Assembly: GCA_033439295.1 (NCBI GenBank)
Contig: JAVTLE010000005.1
Coordinates: 1,042,501 to 1,106,500, forward strand
Reading direction: 5' to 3'
Length of the DNA stretch: 64,000 nucleotides
Source of the DNA: Deuterostichococcus epilithicus
Lineage: Eukaryota; Chlorophyta; Trebouxiophyceae; Prasiolales; Stichococcaceae
Numbering within the stretch: the stretch's first letter is position 1; the number at the start of each line of letters is the position of its first letter. This document shows positions 44,101 through 55,800 of this stretch, piece after piece. The notes beneath the pieces are model-generated. The model searched no databases, was not told the DNA's origin, and was given only the letters and a program-made list of their open reading frames with translations. A program made the translations under genes and the position numbers.

Positions 44101-45888
44101 TCGAGAGCCGGCTGGGCAGTCGTTCCACCAGCAGAGCAGCCTACTGTGAATGGCGAACCTTCCCGTGCCTCTGGACAGCTGTGCCGCCTCGCCCCGCCAC
44201 TGGGCGCATGCCCTGTTGCAGCGTCTGCGCAGCCGCGCCTGCAGGCGCAGGCGCCTTCTGCGCGGAAAACTCAAACCTGAACAGCTAGCCTGCAGGTGCT
44301 TGCTGACACGAACTCTGAAGACCCTGAGAAATAATGGCAGGGCGCGGAGCTGCTGCTGGACGGGCGCGACGTGAGCGTGCCCGGCTACGAGCGTGGCAAC
44401 TTCGTGGGGCCCACCATCATCGCCGGCGTCAAGCCGCACATGCAGTGCTACCTGCAGGAGATCTTTGGCCCCGTGCTGGTCTGCCTGGAGGTGTGTCCTG
44501 ATCCCGCCCTTCCGTGGCTGCGGCGCCGAGTCCCTGCAATGCCTCGCATGTCAGGCCTCGCTCACCAGTGCGGCTCAGTTTGCATTGGTATGGTCTGTGC
44601 TATCCTAGGCTGCACTCCGCATGCGCTGCCGCCCTGGCCCCCTGGTGATCGCCCAGCAGCCCTTCGGAGACGGAATCTTGGCAGGCATCTCCTCCTGCTC
44701 TTCAGCCCCCCACCCTGAAGCGAAGTGCACGGAACATATGGTGGCTCCTCCTCTTCTTGTGCCGGCCTCCATGTCGAATTGCGAAGGCCGCCTGCAGACG
44801 GAGTCGCTAGACGAGGCGCTCCAGATCGTCAACGCCAACGAGCATGGTAATGGCACCGCCATATTCACCCGCTCCGGCCCCGCCGCCCGCAAGTACGCGC
44901 CGCCTGCACCGCCTCGCCAATCCGTCTTCAATGCTGCCCTTGTTCGTGCCCATGTTGTGCACTGCCACCAGCACTGCCGAGTGCCTCGTGTTGGCTGAGC
45001 CGCACAGTGCCTTTCAGCTCCTGGCGTCACCTTCCTGCCACAAGGAACTTGCGACGATGCCCTCGGCATGTGCACTCCGCGCAGGTTTCAGTCTGAGGTC
45101 GATGTGGGCATGGTCGGCATCAACGTCCCCATCCCCGTGCCGCTGCCGTGAGTACACCCATCTCTCCTCACCTTTAAAAACATATACAGCACTCGGACCT
45201 GCCGATCAGTCTGGTGTGCGTGCCTTCTAGTTGTACTTCCAGCAATGCCAAGGACCGGCAGCAGCAGCATTTTGACGCCTTTCCGGTGTGCGCCTGCAGG
45301 TTCTTCTCGTTCACAGGTGAGCCAGGCAATGGACTGCCCGCATTGTCCACCGCTGCATGGCAATGGCCGCTGCACTGCACTGATGCCCCCATTGGTGGTG
45401 CGCTGTCCACACCAAACCAGCACCACTAAACGCAACAGCAAGCGCACAGCACATATTGCCTTTCTGTGCAAGCAGCCGTTGAATGTGTGCGTCTGCCATT
45501 GCCAGGCTGGAGGGGCTCCTTTGGCGGCGACCTGCACATGTACGGCAAGGCCGGCGTCCACTTTTTCACCCAGGTGTTTCACCGCTGGTCCTTGGCCTGT
45601 GGTCCTTTTCGTCATGGCATCTCAAATGCAGTCTGTGCATGTGTGCCGCTTGCACGCGCTCTCTTGCGGCAGTCAGAAATTGCAGGCAAAGGCTCCTACC
45701 CCTCAGCGGGGGGATCATGTGCACGACCATGGCTGGCGTGACTGGCCGAACCCTCTTCACACCGCACGCCGCAGCCCAAGACCATCACCACCAACTGGAA
45801 GGACCTGGATGACATCGCCGGCGGTCGGGCGTCCGGCCTGGACGGCGTCGGCGCGGCCACTGCACCCAACGTCCGCTCCGGGCCGTGA
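41172..45888 (+). CDS. ALDH6A1: Methylmalonate-semialdehyde dehydrogenase, mitochondrial (ALDH6 family)
   Basis: Sixteen exons: 41172-41312, 41459-41533, 41659-41820, 41989-42067, 42262-42365, 42495-42570, 42734-42838, 43069-43199, 43425-43613, 43844-43942, 44341-44490, 44798-44892, 45085-45147, 45300-45316, 45506-45573, 45775-45888; 555 residues with every junction in phase. Exon 1 is an uncharged, Ser/Ala/Leu-rich mitochondrial presequence. The enzyme oxidises malonate and methylmalonate semialdehydes to acetyl- and propionyl-CoA, using CoA and NAD, in valine and pyrimidine breakdown. Family markers: [31 protein letters not shown], the catalytic Cys in AGQRCMAIS (about 327), [18 protein letters not shown] and [14 protein letters not shown]. 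Exon 14 is a 17-base microexon. The 38-residue tail after the last catalytic block is longer than I expect. Confidence 0.95.
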
Positions 45889-46214
45889 GCAATTGAGAAG
45901 CTGAGCAGGCGGGTGGCAGGCGGCGCTGCGGGTCCGTGGGGGGCCGGGCGCAGTTCGCCTCCTGGCTCAGAAGCGTGTCGCCAGCAGCCAGTGGAGGAGT
46001 CAGGGGCTCCAGCGCTGCCTGCTCTGGTGCTACCTGGACAAGCTGTGCACCACGTGTTGCGAGGCACTGGCGTGTGGCGGGACTGTGCGACTCTTCATTA
46101 CCTTCTGTGCTTTCAGGTTGTCATAGCATTGTCTTTGTAGTTCAGCGATTTTTTCCCCATTCCTAGGTACAGGTAGGGTGGTCGTTAGGTTTGACGTCAC
46201 ATCATTCGGGCGCT

Positions 46215-46219
46215 TGTAA
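46215..46219 (+). terminator. Candidate poly(A) signal TGTAA of the MMSDH gene
   Basis: TGTAA lies 327 bases after the stop codon, in the 3'-3' space shared with LCMT1. The matching signal of LCMT1 lies to the right of it, so the two mature mRNAs need not overlap. Confidence 0.5.
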
Positions 46220-46282
46220 CATCGAGCCAGGCACCCAGAGCTGAGCAGCGAATCGCACTGCCCATGCACGAAAGGAGCTGTC

Positions 46283-46287
46283 TTACA
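46283..46287 (-). terminator. Candidate poly(A) signal TGTAA of LCMT1
   Basis: On the minus strand this reads TGTAA, 26 bases after the LCMT1 stop codon, which implies a very short 3' UTR. Confidence 0.5.
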
Positions 46288-46312
46288 CATTGCGCCCATG
46301 CTGCTGAGCGCG

Positions 46313-49028
46313 CTACATGTCCTGGAAGCCAAAGCCGGCAAAATAACCGTCCCGGTCATTGATGCCCAGCGCGATGCAGTAGTGCTCCTGCAAGCAAGTG
46401 GATGAGAATCAAGCAGGTCTGGACACGATCGACCGCACGCACGGCTTGCTGGGCAGATGCCGCATGACCGGTGGATCTCGTGCGCTTGCTGCTTACTTGC
46501 TGCGCGGCGCACCTGGATCATGTTCCACTCCTCGAACTCGTCGAAAATCTCCAGCCGCTCTGCCCTGCACACAGCACCGATGTGCCTCAGCAAGCCGGCT
46601 CGGCCGCACTCGACCTCATTGCGCCTTGCCTATTGGGCGCACCTCTGCCGGTCCGCAGGGTCCAGGTGACATCGGTAGATGGTGGCCATGTCCCGCGCAT
46701 CAGCGCGCTCCCAGCCGCCGTCCGTGAAGCGCTGGCACTGCGACTGCAGGTCCGGCGTCGCGGCCAGACCCCGCAGCGGGCAGCCCCGCCCCTGCCGAGA
46801 CAGCAGCGGCGGCTCAGGCTGGCTTGCACAACGACAAGCTCGTTCGCCAGCTTCCAGTTGGCGACCGAACTTCATTATTGTCGTTTATGAAACCAGTTGT
46901 CATGATGGTGCTTCGGGAGGGCTTTCCATGGCAACCACATGGCGGCGAGAAGGCGCGGAGGCACCTGCAGGTTGCGGAGCATCTGCTGACCAAATGCGTC
47001 GTCCGGCTTTATCTGCAGGCACCATGCTGAGCGCCCTGGTCAGAGGAGGCTGCCACAGGAGCAGTCAGAGGTGGTGCATCCGGCGCATCAGAGTGCGGCC
47101 TGGCAGTGCGTCCCTCAAGCATGCAAGCAGGGCGGCCGCAGGACGGTGCCGAAGCCAGTTGCTCCTTGACGACGTGCTGCGGACATCGCTTCGACAGGTC
47201 CTTGTCCACAGGGGCGCCCGGCCAGGGCACCTGCTCGTAGACGGCAAACACGGCGTTGGGGAGCAGCGCGCCCAGAGCGGCCACCACCGCCGCAGACTCC
47301 GCCGCGTCCAAGTACACCAGCACACACTCCGCCACCACCAGCGTCGGCGCCTGCGCCGCGGCATGGAAGCCGGCTCACGCGCGGAGGCGCGCCGGCGTGA
47401 ACCCGCATGGTCCACGAGTAATGCACTGAGTGGCCATCTCGGATCGGGCTCCGTGGGCATTTGGAGGCGTACTCAATGCCTCGAGCTCGCTACAGTACCA
47501 GGACACGGGCCGCCAACTCTTGGTGGCACATCAGGGCTTCGCCTCACCTCCGGCTGCAGGCCGGCGGCTCCGAGCGCCGAGCGCAGCTGCGCGACGTCGC
47601 GCAGGTCTGCCGGCTGCAGCGAGTACCCCTCCGAGGTGATGCTGCCCGCCTCTTGACATTCAAATCAGACATCGTTCTCAGGGATTGCAGTTGGATGTGC
47701 AGGAGCAGTGCCGTCGCTCGAGCGAGGTTCCATCCTGCTGGGGGAGCACGTGCAGGACCGACTGACAGGGTGCCTTTCGTGGAATGCTGTTGAACAACAG
47801 GAATGGGTCGAGTCCGCAGGGAAGCTGCCATCTTGGGGGACACTGCGGCGCGTAGGAGTGCCGGCTCGCCCCGGGCGATGATCGTCGTGTGGTCGCAGAG
47901 GCTCTGCAGCGGGGGCAGCCGGGTGCGCACCCAGGTCGACAACAGCATCTGCGTCCACCAGCTGCGCCATGGCCGCCGTGCCGCGCATGATTGCCGCCTT
48001 CTTGGCGGTCACCTGCATGCGCAGAGGGGCTCACTTACGTGGCGCGGCCGCCGTGTGATTGATTCGCAGGTTTGCCAGGTTTGCCTCTGTGGAGGCTCTC
48101 CTGCCCGTGGTCGCGGTCAACATCACCGCCAAGGTCAGCAGTGTCGGCAGTGATGCACTGGTTCGGAGTTGCCCGTTGCGTCGCGAGGCACAGCTGTGCA
48201 GAGCAGCGCCTTGCCTCTCTGAAGTCGATCTCGATGCACTTTTCGGGCGCGCTGCCGCCTGCCTGCGCCGAACGAGGCGCCTCAAGCGACGACATCGCGT
48301 TCGCATCCCGTGTGACCCAGAGGTCGCTGGAGCATTCACCAAGGAACACATGCAGGCGCCAAGCGATCAGGCGCGAAAGGATGACGAGCACAAAAGCACG
48401 GGGCGCACCTTCAAGTGCAGCCATGTGGTGTCATACCCCGCGCCCAAGCACACCACCTGCCGCTTAGCGCTGCCGCCACCTGCCGCCGCCATGGACTGCG
48501 CCATGAGCCCCCGCAGCGCCGCCGTCCGGGAGTAGTACCCTGTCCAGAGCACACCAGCCACTAGCGTTTGTCGCATGCGCCCCGAGGCCATCGCAGCGCA
48601 ACAGCTGGCCGCCCCCTCTGCAGATTGCTGGCGCTGATCAGATGCATTCGAACTGACGAAATAATGCAACATGCATGGGTGAATCGGTGTGCATCAGGCA
48701 CCTCGGTGCGCATCAGATGCGCACAGCGGCTGGTGCGGCACCTCGGTTGATGAGGGGCGGCCGGCGCTGCGGGCGCCGCACGAAATGCCGCACGAAGTCG
48801 TCCTGAAAGTACCCCAGGCTCACGCAGGACCTGCAGCGCAGCCAGATGCTTCGACGGTCCAGCGTCCAGAGGTTGCAGCAGCGGACCGTGGCACTGTCTG
48901 GTGCGGGTGCGAGTGGAGCCGCGGGCTAAGCGGTGCCAGGAAGTGCTGCAGGACGGGACTCACTGCTTGCTGATCTGAGCGTCGTCGTTGGTGCCTCGCA
49001 CGCTGTCATCAGACCACCTGCTCGTCAT
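46313..49028 (-). CDS. LCMT1: PP2A leucine carboxyl methyltransferase
   Basis: Eleven exons on the minus strand: 48964-49028, 48742-48830, 48409-48539, 48215-48262, 47931-48012, 47548-47651, 47231-47350, 46965-47012, 46643-46791, 46513-46564, 46313-46387; 320 residues, all phases consistent. It methylates the C-terminal Leu of the PP2A catalytic subunit and so controls holoenzyme assembly. Motifs in order: TNDDAQISK (N-terminal lid), SCVSLGYFQDDFVRHFVRRP, NRGYYSRTAALR, the SAM-binding LGAGYDTT (about 85), EIDF, ADLRD, AECVLVYL (about 181), FGQQMLRNL and the closing FDEFEEWNMIQEHYCIA. Length and block order match plant and animal LCMT1. Intron 4 starts with GC. The exon 5/6 acceptor is the weakest site. 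The gene converges on MMSDH. Confidence 0.93.
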
Positions 49029-49839
49029 GATCCACCGCGTGCAGCGCAGCCGCGAGCACGCGCCGCGCTGTGCCGTGCCGCTGTGTAAGATGACAATCAG
49101 GGATTTTGCCAGGCGTCTTTTGAGAGCCGCGACTCGGCTTGCCTCGTGCGGTAGTTTGAAGGCAGCTGCATGTCCAGTATGGCTGCTCTTGTACTTGTAT
49201 GTAGAAAATCACCGGAACGTATCGAGACGGGTGATCGGGTGCGTGCAGAGATGCATTGCATAGGGTCACGCACACGGCAGCAAGCGTGCGACGTTGACGT
49301 CTTTTAGGGAGATCAAATTGAAGCTGACATTCAAAATAATTGCCTCGGTTTCCGGAACTCAGCCAACCCTGCAGTGAAATTGCTGCTGCTTTCACGCAGG
49401 CCATGCAGTTGTGCATCATGCAGTTGTGCCTGCCAGGCGTTGTAGCTCGCGAGCACTGCCTTGCCACCACAATGAAGCCGACCGGGAAGCTACCACGTGC
49501 GCTTCCGACGCCATGCAAGACCCCTGAGCACGACTGTCTGATCAACGAAGCAGGCGCCTGCCCCCCACCAAAGCTATGCCGCACCATCACCACCAGCGGG
49601 CACGACGTACGCTAATCTCTAGCAAGACATAACGGTTGTAATCTGATATCACTGATGATGCATGCAAACACGAACGCTAGCAATCCCGCACTCCACAGCG
49701 CACGTCACAAGATTTTTTCTGCCTCGAACCTGCACAAGCGGGAGGGATGACACTGCAGTGCTGAACTCGGATGCTCCCCACCTCCCCGATCACCAATCCC
49801 CATCGCCTATTCCCACCGTGAGGCACCGCCCGCCACGCC
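49029..49839. other. Intergenic, no gene seen
   Basis: This lies between the LCMT1 start and the 3' end of the large low-complexity gene, both on the minus strand. No coding frame is supported. The LCMT1 promoter should be in the left part. Confidence 0.5.
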
Positions 49840-52800
49840 TCAGAAGCAGCCGAAGCAACCCTTGGACTTGACCTTGCCTTCCTGCGCCGCCGGCTTTGCT
49901 GGCTTTGCCGCCGGCGCTGCCGCCGCCGACTGGATCTCGCTGGTGCTGGCAGCATCCGCCTTTGCCTCCTCGGGTTTGTCGGCAGCGGCCGCTGCAGCCG
50001 CAGGAGCGCCGACTTCTGAAGCCGTCGCCTCCTTTGCAACTGGCGAGGTCAGCTCCGGGCTCAGGCCCTGCAGAGACAAATGACAAGGCGTCTGAGACAC
50101 TGCCGCAATTCCTGCACCTCCCATTGCAAGTGTCCTGTGCTGGGTGACGGGGAGGATCGAGGCATATGCCCAGTTGCGGTTGAAACTGCGCAGCAGATCA
50201 CCTGCACCGGCGGCAGCTCAAAGTCCTCGCTGGCGACCGCCGCAAAGGGCGACGGCCGGTGCTGCGGCGGCGCGGGCGGCGCCAAGCCCACCGCCTCGGC
50301 GGCGTCCGACGCGTCAGCGACGGCGGCCGGGGCGCCACCGCTGCTCTTTGGCTCCGGCTTTGCATGCACTAGCGCTGAGTTTGCAGCAGGAGGCGCCTGC
50401 GTCAGCGGCGCCTGCATCGGCGCGACCGCCTCCTGAGGCGTCTCCTCCGTTGCGGCCGGCAGCGGCAGAGCGGTGGCATTGCCGCCCGCCGCGCCCGCGG
50501 TCGCGATCGGCTTGACGCTGACCTCGGGGGCGAAGGCGCCCACGGTGTGCGCGCAGTGCTCTGCGCCGGCGCCGGCGTCCGCCACCGCGAGCGTGCCCTG
50601 CGTCAGGTCCCTCTGCTGCTGCTCTGGCGCCACGGCGGGCTCGGCGATGGCAGTGGCCGCATCGGCGGGCGCCTGCTCGGGCACGTCGGCGGGGCTGCCG
50701 CCCGCGGGCGGCGGTGCGGCGGGCGCGAGCGGCGTCGACTGCGCCACAGACCCGACGGGCGTCGTGAGCGCCGCAGAGCCCTCGCGGCTGCCCTCCAGGA
50801 TGGCAGACGCCGCGGTGCCAGAATGCTGCGAGTTGCCGGGGGAGGGCCCCCGCAGCGCCGCCAGTGCACGGTCTGCGGCGTCGGCACCTGTCCGTGCAGC
50901 ATTCGTAGGCATCAGCTGTTTGATGCGGCAGGATTGCGGCAAGCCACGTTGCCAGGTAGCGATCATTACACACTCCGGGCAAAGCTACTGGTGCAGAGAC
51001 GAATCCAACCATGTTCTCAGTTTGCTTGGAGAGTCGACAGCATAGATGCGCTGCACTATCACAACACCCCGCAGCAATTCTTGGCAGCAGGCCAAGGGTC
51101 ACCTGCAGACAGGCTCGAGGTGCCAGGCGCCGCTCCTGGCGCAGCCGCGGGCGCGGCACCCAGGGCTGCAGCAACCTCCGCGGGCCTGTTGCAAAATCAA
51201 AAGTTTGCATTCGGAAGGGTAATTTGTTAGACGAGGCAATCACCTAGTACATGCACGAATTGAAGTTTCGCTAACAGCTGCTTGCAGTTGGCGACGCGAT
51301 GCAGCAGCAGGCGGTGGTCAGGGTGTGACAGGAAGAGGAATCTGGCGCACTTCATGCCGGGGTTGACGGTCGCCACGCCGCCCGGCACGCCGGAGTAGCC
51401 CGCGGTGGCGCCCTCGGCCAGGCTGTTAGAAGAGCCGCCGCCGCCGCCGGCCAGGTTGTTGAAGGAGCCGGCGCGAGACCGCGTCGTCGGCGAGCCGCCC
51501 AGCGGCGAGCGGCCGCCAGCAGTGCCAAAAGGCGACCGGGTGCCGGACGAGGCCTNTGACGGGGAGCCGCCGGCACGCGGGGAGGGGCCTGCGCCGGCCC
51601 CGCCGGCGGCGGCGCGGTTGCTGCGGCCCGACTCAGAGGCAGTGCGGCCCGAAGCGCTGGCGGCGGTCACGGGCGGCGCGATCTCCTGAGCAGCGCACGG
51701 CTGTTGGGTTTGAGAGAAAGCCCGCCCGGATTCAGCTGGATGCAACTGTGCAAACATGGACATGTGCAACCTGAGACAGGCCTCGGCAGTAACTTTGGCG
51801 CACGGCTGTGGAGGGATGAAAGGGTGCGTCTCAGACCCAGTCTGCTGAACAACTTTGATGGTGTGCCAGCATGCACAGGCGCGCTCACCGAGGTGGGCAG
51901 CGCGCCGGGAGGCAGGTCTGCCAGCTGCACCACGCGGCCGGCTTCCGAGAACTCCGGGGCGGCGCCTGCGGGAGCGCCTGGTGAGCCGCCAGCGAGCGGC
52001 GAGCTCGGCAAGCTTTTCACCGCCTCCGCGGCATCGCCGCCGCCGCTCGTCTTCAGCGCCTGCAGCTCCTGCGGTCAGCACAACATGCTGAGCAGAAACT
52101 GACACCCTCAGACACCTTGCAGGATGCGCTCCACATGGCAATGCATATGACGCTGCACCAACTCGGCTGGCCGTGACTGCCACATCGAGATTATTGGATG
52201 GGGCCATTGTATACTTAACAATGCCAGCTCCCGATTGCTAGCACTGCAAAGGGCGCACCATGTCTGCAAAGTCGGCGCCGGCGGCTAGGCTCATGGGGGA
52301 GGCACCCTCCAGGACAGAGCCATCCTCAGAGTCGCCATCAACGCCGCTGCCGCCTACCGCAATGTGCCGCATGCCCTGCACCAGAGAAGGCAGGAGGCTC
52401 TGACAAGGCAGCCTCGGCCGCACTTGAGCCCACACGCTGCACTGCTTTGGGCAAAGATGATGTGCTCCCACCTGGTGCCAAATGCCCTGCCAGCGGTCGG
52501 AATGTTCCAGGTACAATACTCACAGGTGGCCTTGCTTGCTAAACATTTGACAAAAACACGACGCCAGTCGGGTTGATGGCAGACGCTTGACAGAATTGTA
52601 GAGGGGTGCGAAGGCGTGCTGTGCTTCAGGGGGCACAGGTTTGCAGCGATACATTTATACACCCGAGACTGCAAGCACAGAGCCGCACCTCGGGGCCAGA
52701 GCTATGCTCCAAGTCGTTCATGATGTCAGCCATGGGCTGTGGTTGCCCAGTCCCCGCCCCGCCGGCTGCGACCGCCTCGCCGCCGTCTGCGGACGTTTTG

Positions 52801-55800
52801 ACTGGAGGTAGCTCAGCGACCGGCGGCAGCGGCGTGCTGCGCGCCTCCAGGGAGGGCAGCGAGGAGCCAGCGGCGCTGTGCCCTTCTGCGGCCTGGTCGC
52901 CCTCTGCACGCGCGGCACAGCAGCAGGCGTCAGCGCACAGCGCGGCTACAGAGGCGATGCAGAGGCCACCTGGAGCACACACGCCTGAAAGGAGGAATGG
53001 CGCTCAGAAGCGTGCTTTCCTCACGTCGGCTCAGCGGAGTGGCAGCCAGTGTGTAAGAGCACTCTGACCTGACTGAACCCTGCAGAAGCGAAGGCGCTGA
53101 GAAGCACTCTGAGGAGACAGAACAGTGTGCAGCAGCCAAGGCGGGAACGAGTTCAAGATGTGCATCTGGACGCTTTGCAGGACCTGTTGGAGGATGGCAT
53201 CTCGGGAGGAATCTCCTTGAAAGATGCTGTGCTGCAGCGTGAGCAACGAGCGGCTGACAAGCCGCATGGCACTCTGAGGACCACACGCACCATGATGCCA
53301 GCCGCTTGCCCTGGTCGCATCGCAGGCTCCAACAGTATGAGACGACGATCATTGGCGCCTCACCTGCCAAGTCCTCCTCGCCCGCCTCCTGCGGCGGCGG
53401 CAGGTGCGCCGAAGGGCTGTGGAGGAGGCTGCTGCCGGACGCCCTGGACAGCGGCGCCAGGTCCTCCGGCATGACGTCATCGGCACCCTGCTCGCCGACG
53501 CCCGGCGGCGGGCCGACGCCGGAGGAGCCGCTGCGGTCGCTGGTAGCGGACGCCCGCCGCAGGCTGGAGGCAGAAACAGTGCTGGCCGCGGTGCGCGACA
53601 GCGCCGCCGGGTTGGAGGCAGCAGAGGAGACGGACGAGGCGGGCGCCGGCGCGCCGGCGGCGGCGATGGCGCCCGCATCCAGGTCGGGCACGAANCGCTC
53701 GTCAGAGCCGTGCGGGCCGACGCGCGGCGGCGGCCCCGGGGCCAGCGGCAGCGCGGCGCCCGCGGGCTTGCTGAGCGCGTCGCTGGGCTGCGCGCCGCAG
53801 CGGCGCCGGACGCGGCGGGCGCGCCCAAGGTGGGCGGCTCAACCGCCGCAGGCGGCTCCTCGGCGGCGGGCGGCTGGTCAGCAGCGGGACGCTCGTCAGC
53901 GAGGTGCGCGACGGGCACCGCGCCCTCCTCCTGCCCAGCGGCCTCGTGCGCCGCGATGTCTCTGTCGAAAGCCTCCGTCATGGGCGTACGCTCCGCCTCA
54001 GGCTTGGCCGCAGGGTCAGCGTCTGCCGTGGAGGACAAGCTGTGCTTCACGGCGGCCACTGCGGCGCCACCGACGGCCACGAGGCCCGCGCTGGCGGCGC
54101 TGAGCGCCGCCAAGGGCGACAAGCCATGCACTGCCGGGTCCTCTGTCTCTCTGGGCGGCTCCGAATCTTCCGTCGCGACTAGCGGATCCGCATGTTCTGT
54201 TGCGACCTTGCCCATAGCGGGCGTCTGGGCAGGCGCCGCATCTGCAGGCGCAGCGACGTTGCCGCCCGGCAGCGTAAACTCCGGAGCGTCTGCCGAGAGG
54301 GTGGAGCTGCCGCCGCCGCCGCTGGGCGCGTCGTCAGCGGCCAGAGTGGCAGCGGGGGCTACAGCCGGTTCCTCAGCGGCGCTGACGACGGACAAGCGGC
54401 TGGCCTTGGGGCTCTCTGCCGGCGTCGGCGGCGGTGCCGAGGGCAGCTCGGCAGACGGAGCCGGCGTCATGGGCTCCACAGAAGGCGCCAGCGCCAGCGG
54501 CTCGGCAGGCAGCCCGAGCCCGGAGCCTGCAGGCTGCATCGGCATGGACGCTGGCGGGATGGGCACGGAGGCGACGCCAGAGGTGGGCGTCGGCGGCGGC
54601 GCGCGCGGCAAATCCGACAGGCCGCTGAGTGACCTGCGGCACACACGGAAAACAGCTCAGCACTGCGCCCTCCCGGGCATGACCTGCCGCTGCATTCGAA
54701 GACTTGCAAGCTTCTCAGACAGCAGCTGGCATAGGCTAGCACACTATCACAACTTTTCCCACCATATGCGAGACCGCGTGCAAAGGGGACACCTTACAGC
54801 AGGCCCTGTGGCGCCGGAGCAGTAGCTTCAAAGAGCAGGCTGTGCCGAGGTAAAGGGCAGCAGCAGCACAGCTGGCGGCGGGCCAAGCCAGCAATTTCGC
54901 ACCTCTCCTCAGGCAGGCTGGGCGCGGGGGTGATGGGCACGCCTACAGCCAGGTCGCCTGCAGCACTGGTGGTGCTGGATGGGGCACGCGGCGGCGTCGC
55001 CGGGACGGGGTCGGCCAGCCCGCCGTCAACGTCGACGTCGGAGGCAGACGCGCCGCTGCCGACGCCGCTGCTGTTCCCCTTCTCGTCTGGCAGCACATCC
55101 TGCAGCGGTCGCTCCTCTGAGCCTGCGCCACAGTTCTTAGGGTGTTGATACAGAACTGGGTTGATACAGAACTGGCCGACCTTTTGGCATGTGGCAGAAG
55201 TTTGCAGTGGCCCAGAAAGCAGCTGACATGGCATCTGTGCCTCGGAGACGGCTGTTGGGAGGATCGTTGCCAAACTTGCGCTTCCGGCATGTCAAGGTGC
55301 AGCTGAGCAGAAGCTCGCCGGCCTCTGGCACCGACCCCAAAGCACGCAGGTGTCATGGAGGCTTGCCTGACAGGGCGGTAGGTGCAGGCGGCCACTCGGC
55401 GCGTGCAGCTGCCGGCGCCACCGCAGGCGCAGCCGCGGTGAACAGCGCCATGTTGATGCTGCCGCCGCTGGGCGACTCGCTGGGCTGTGCGGATGGCGCC
55501 GACGGCAGCTCCTCAGCGCTGCTCCCTGTCGGGGGCTTGGCTGCAGGGCGGCACAGCATGTATACNCAAGGACTGTCGGGGGGGGAGGGAGGGGGGGGCA
55601 ACAGCTGTAGGCATGAGACTGTGATGCGTCATCTCTTGACAGCAGCATATGGACCCGTGCTGGATCGTGCAGCGTCGCTGTTGCCATATGAAGCAGAGCA
55701 GCTGCACCTGGCGAAGTCATTGAGCTCCTTCAAGGGCGTTCGTTCGCTCTGAGGGAAGAGGGACGGCGAGGAGGTGTACCTGGGGAAGCCGCTGAGGCGC

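Noticed and set aside
53404-54825. 473-codon open frame on the plus strand
   Set aside because: It is antisense to exons 11 and 10 of the large minus-strand gene, whose splice phases are consistent; composition alone explains it.
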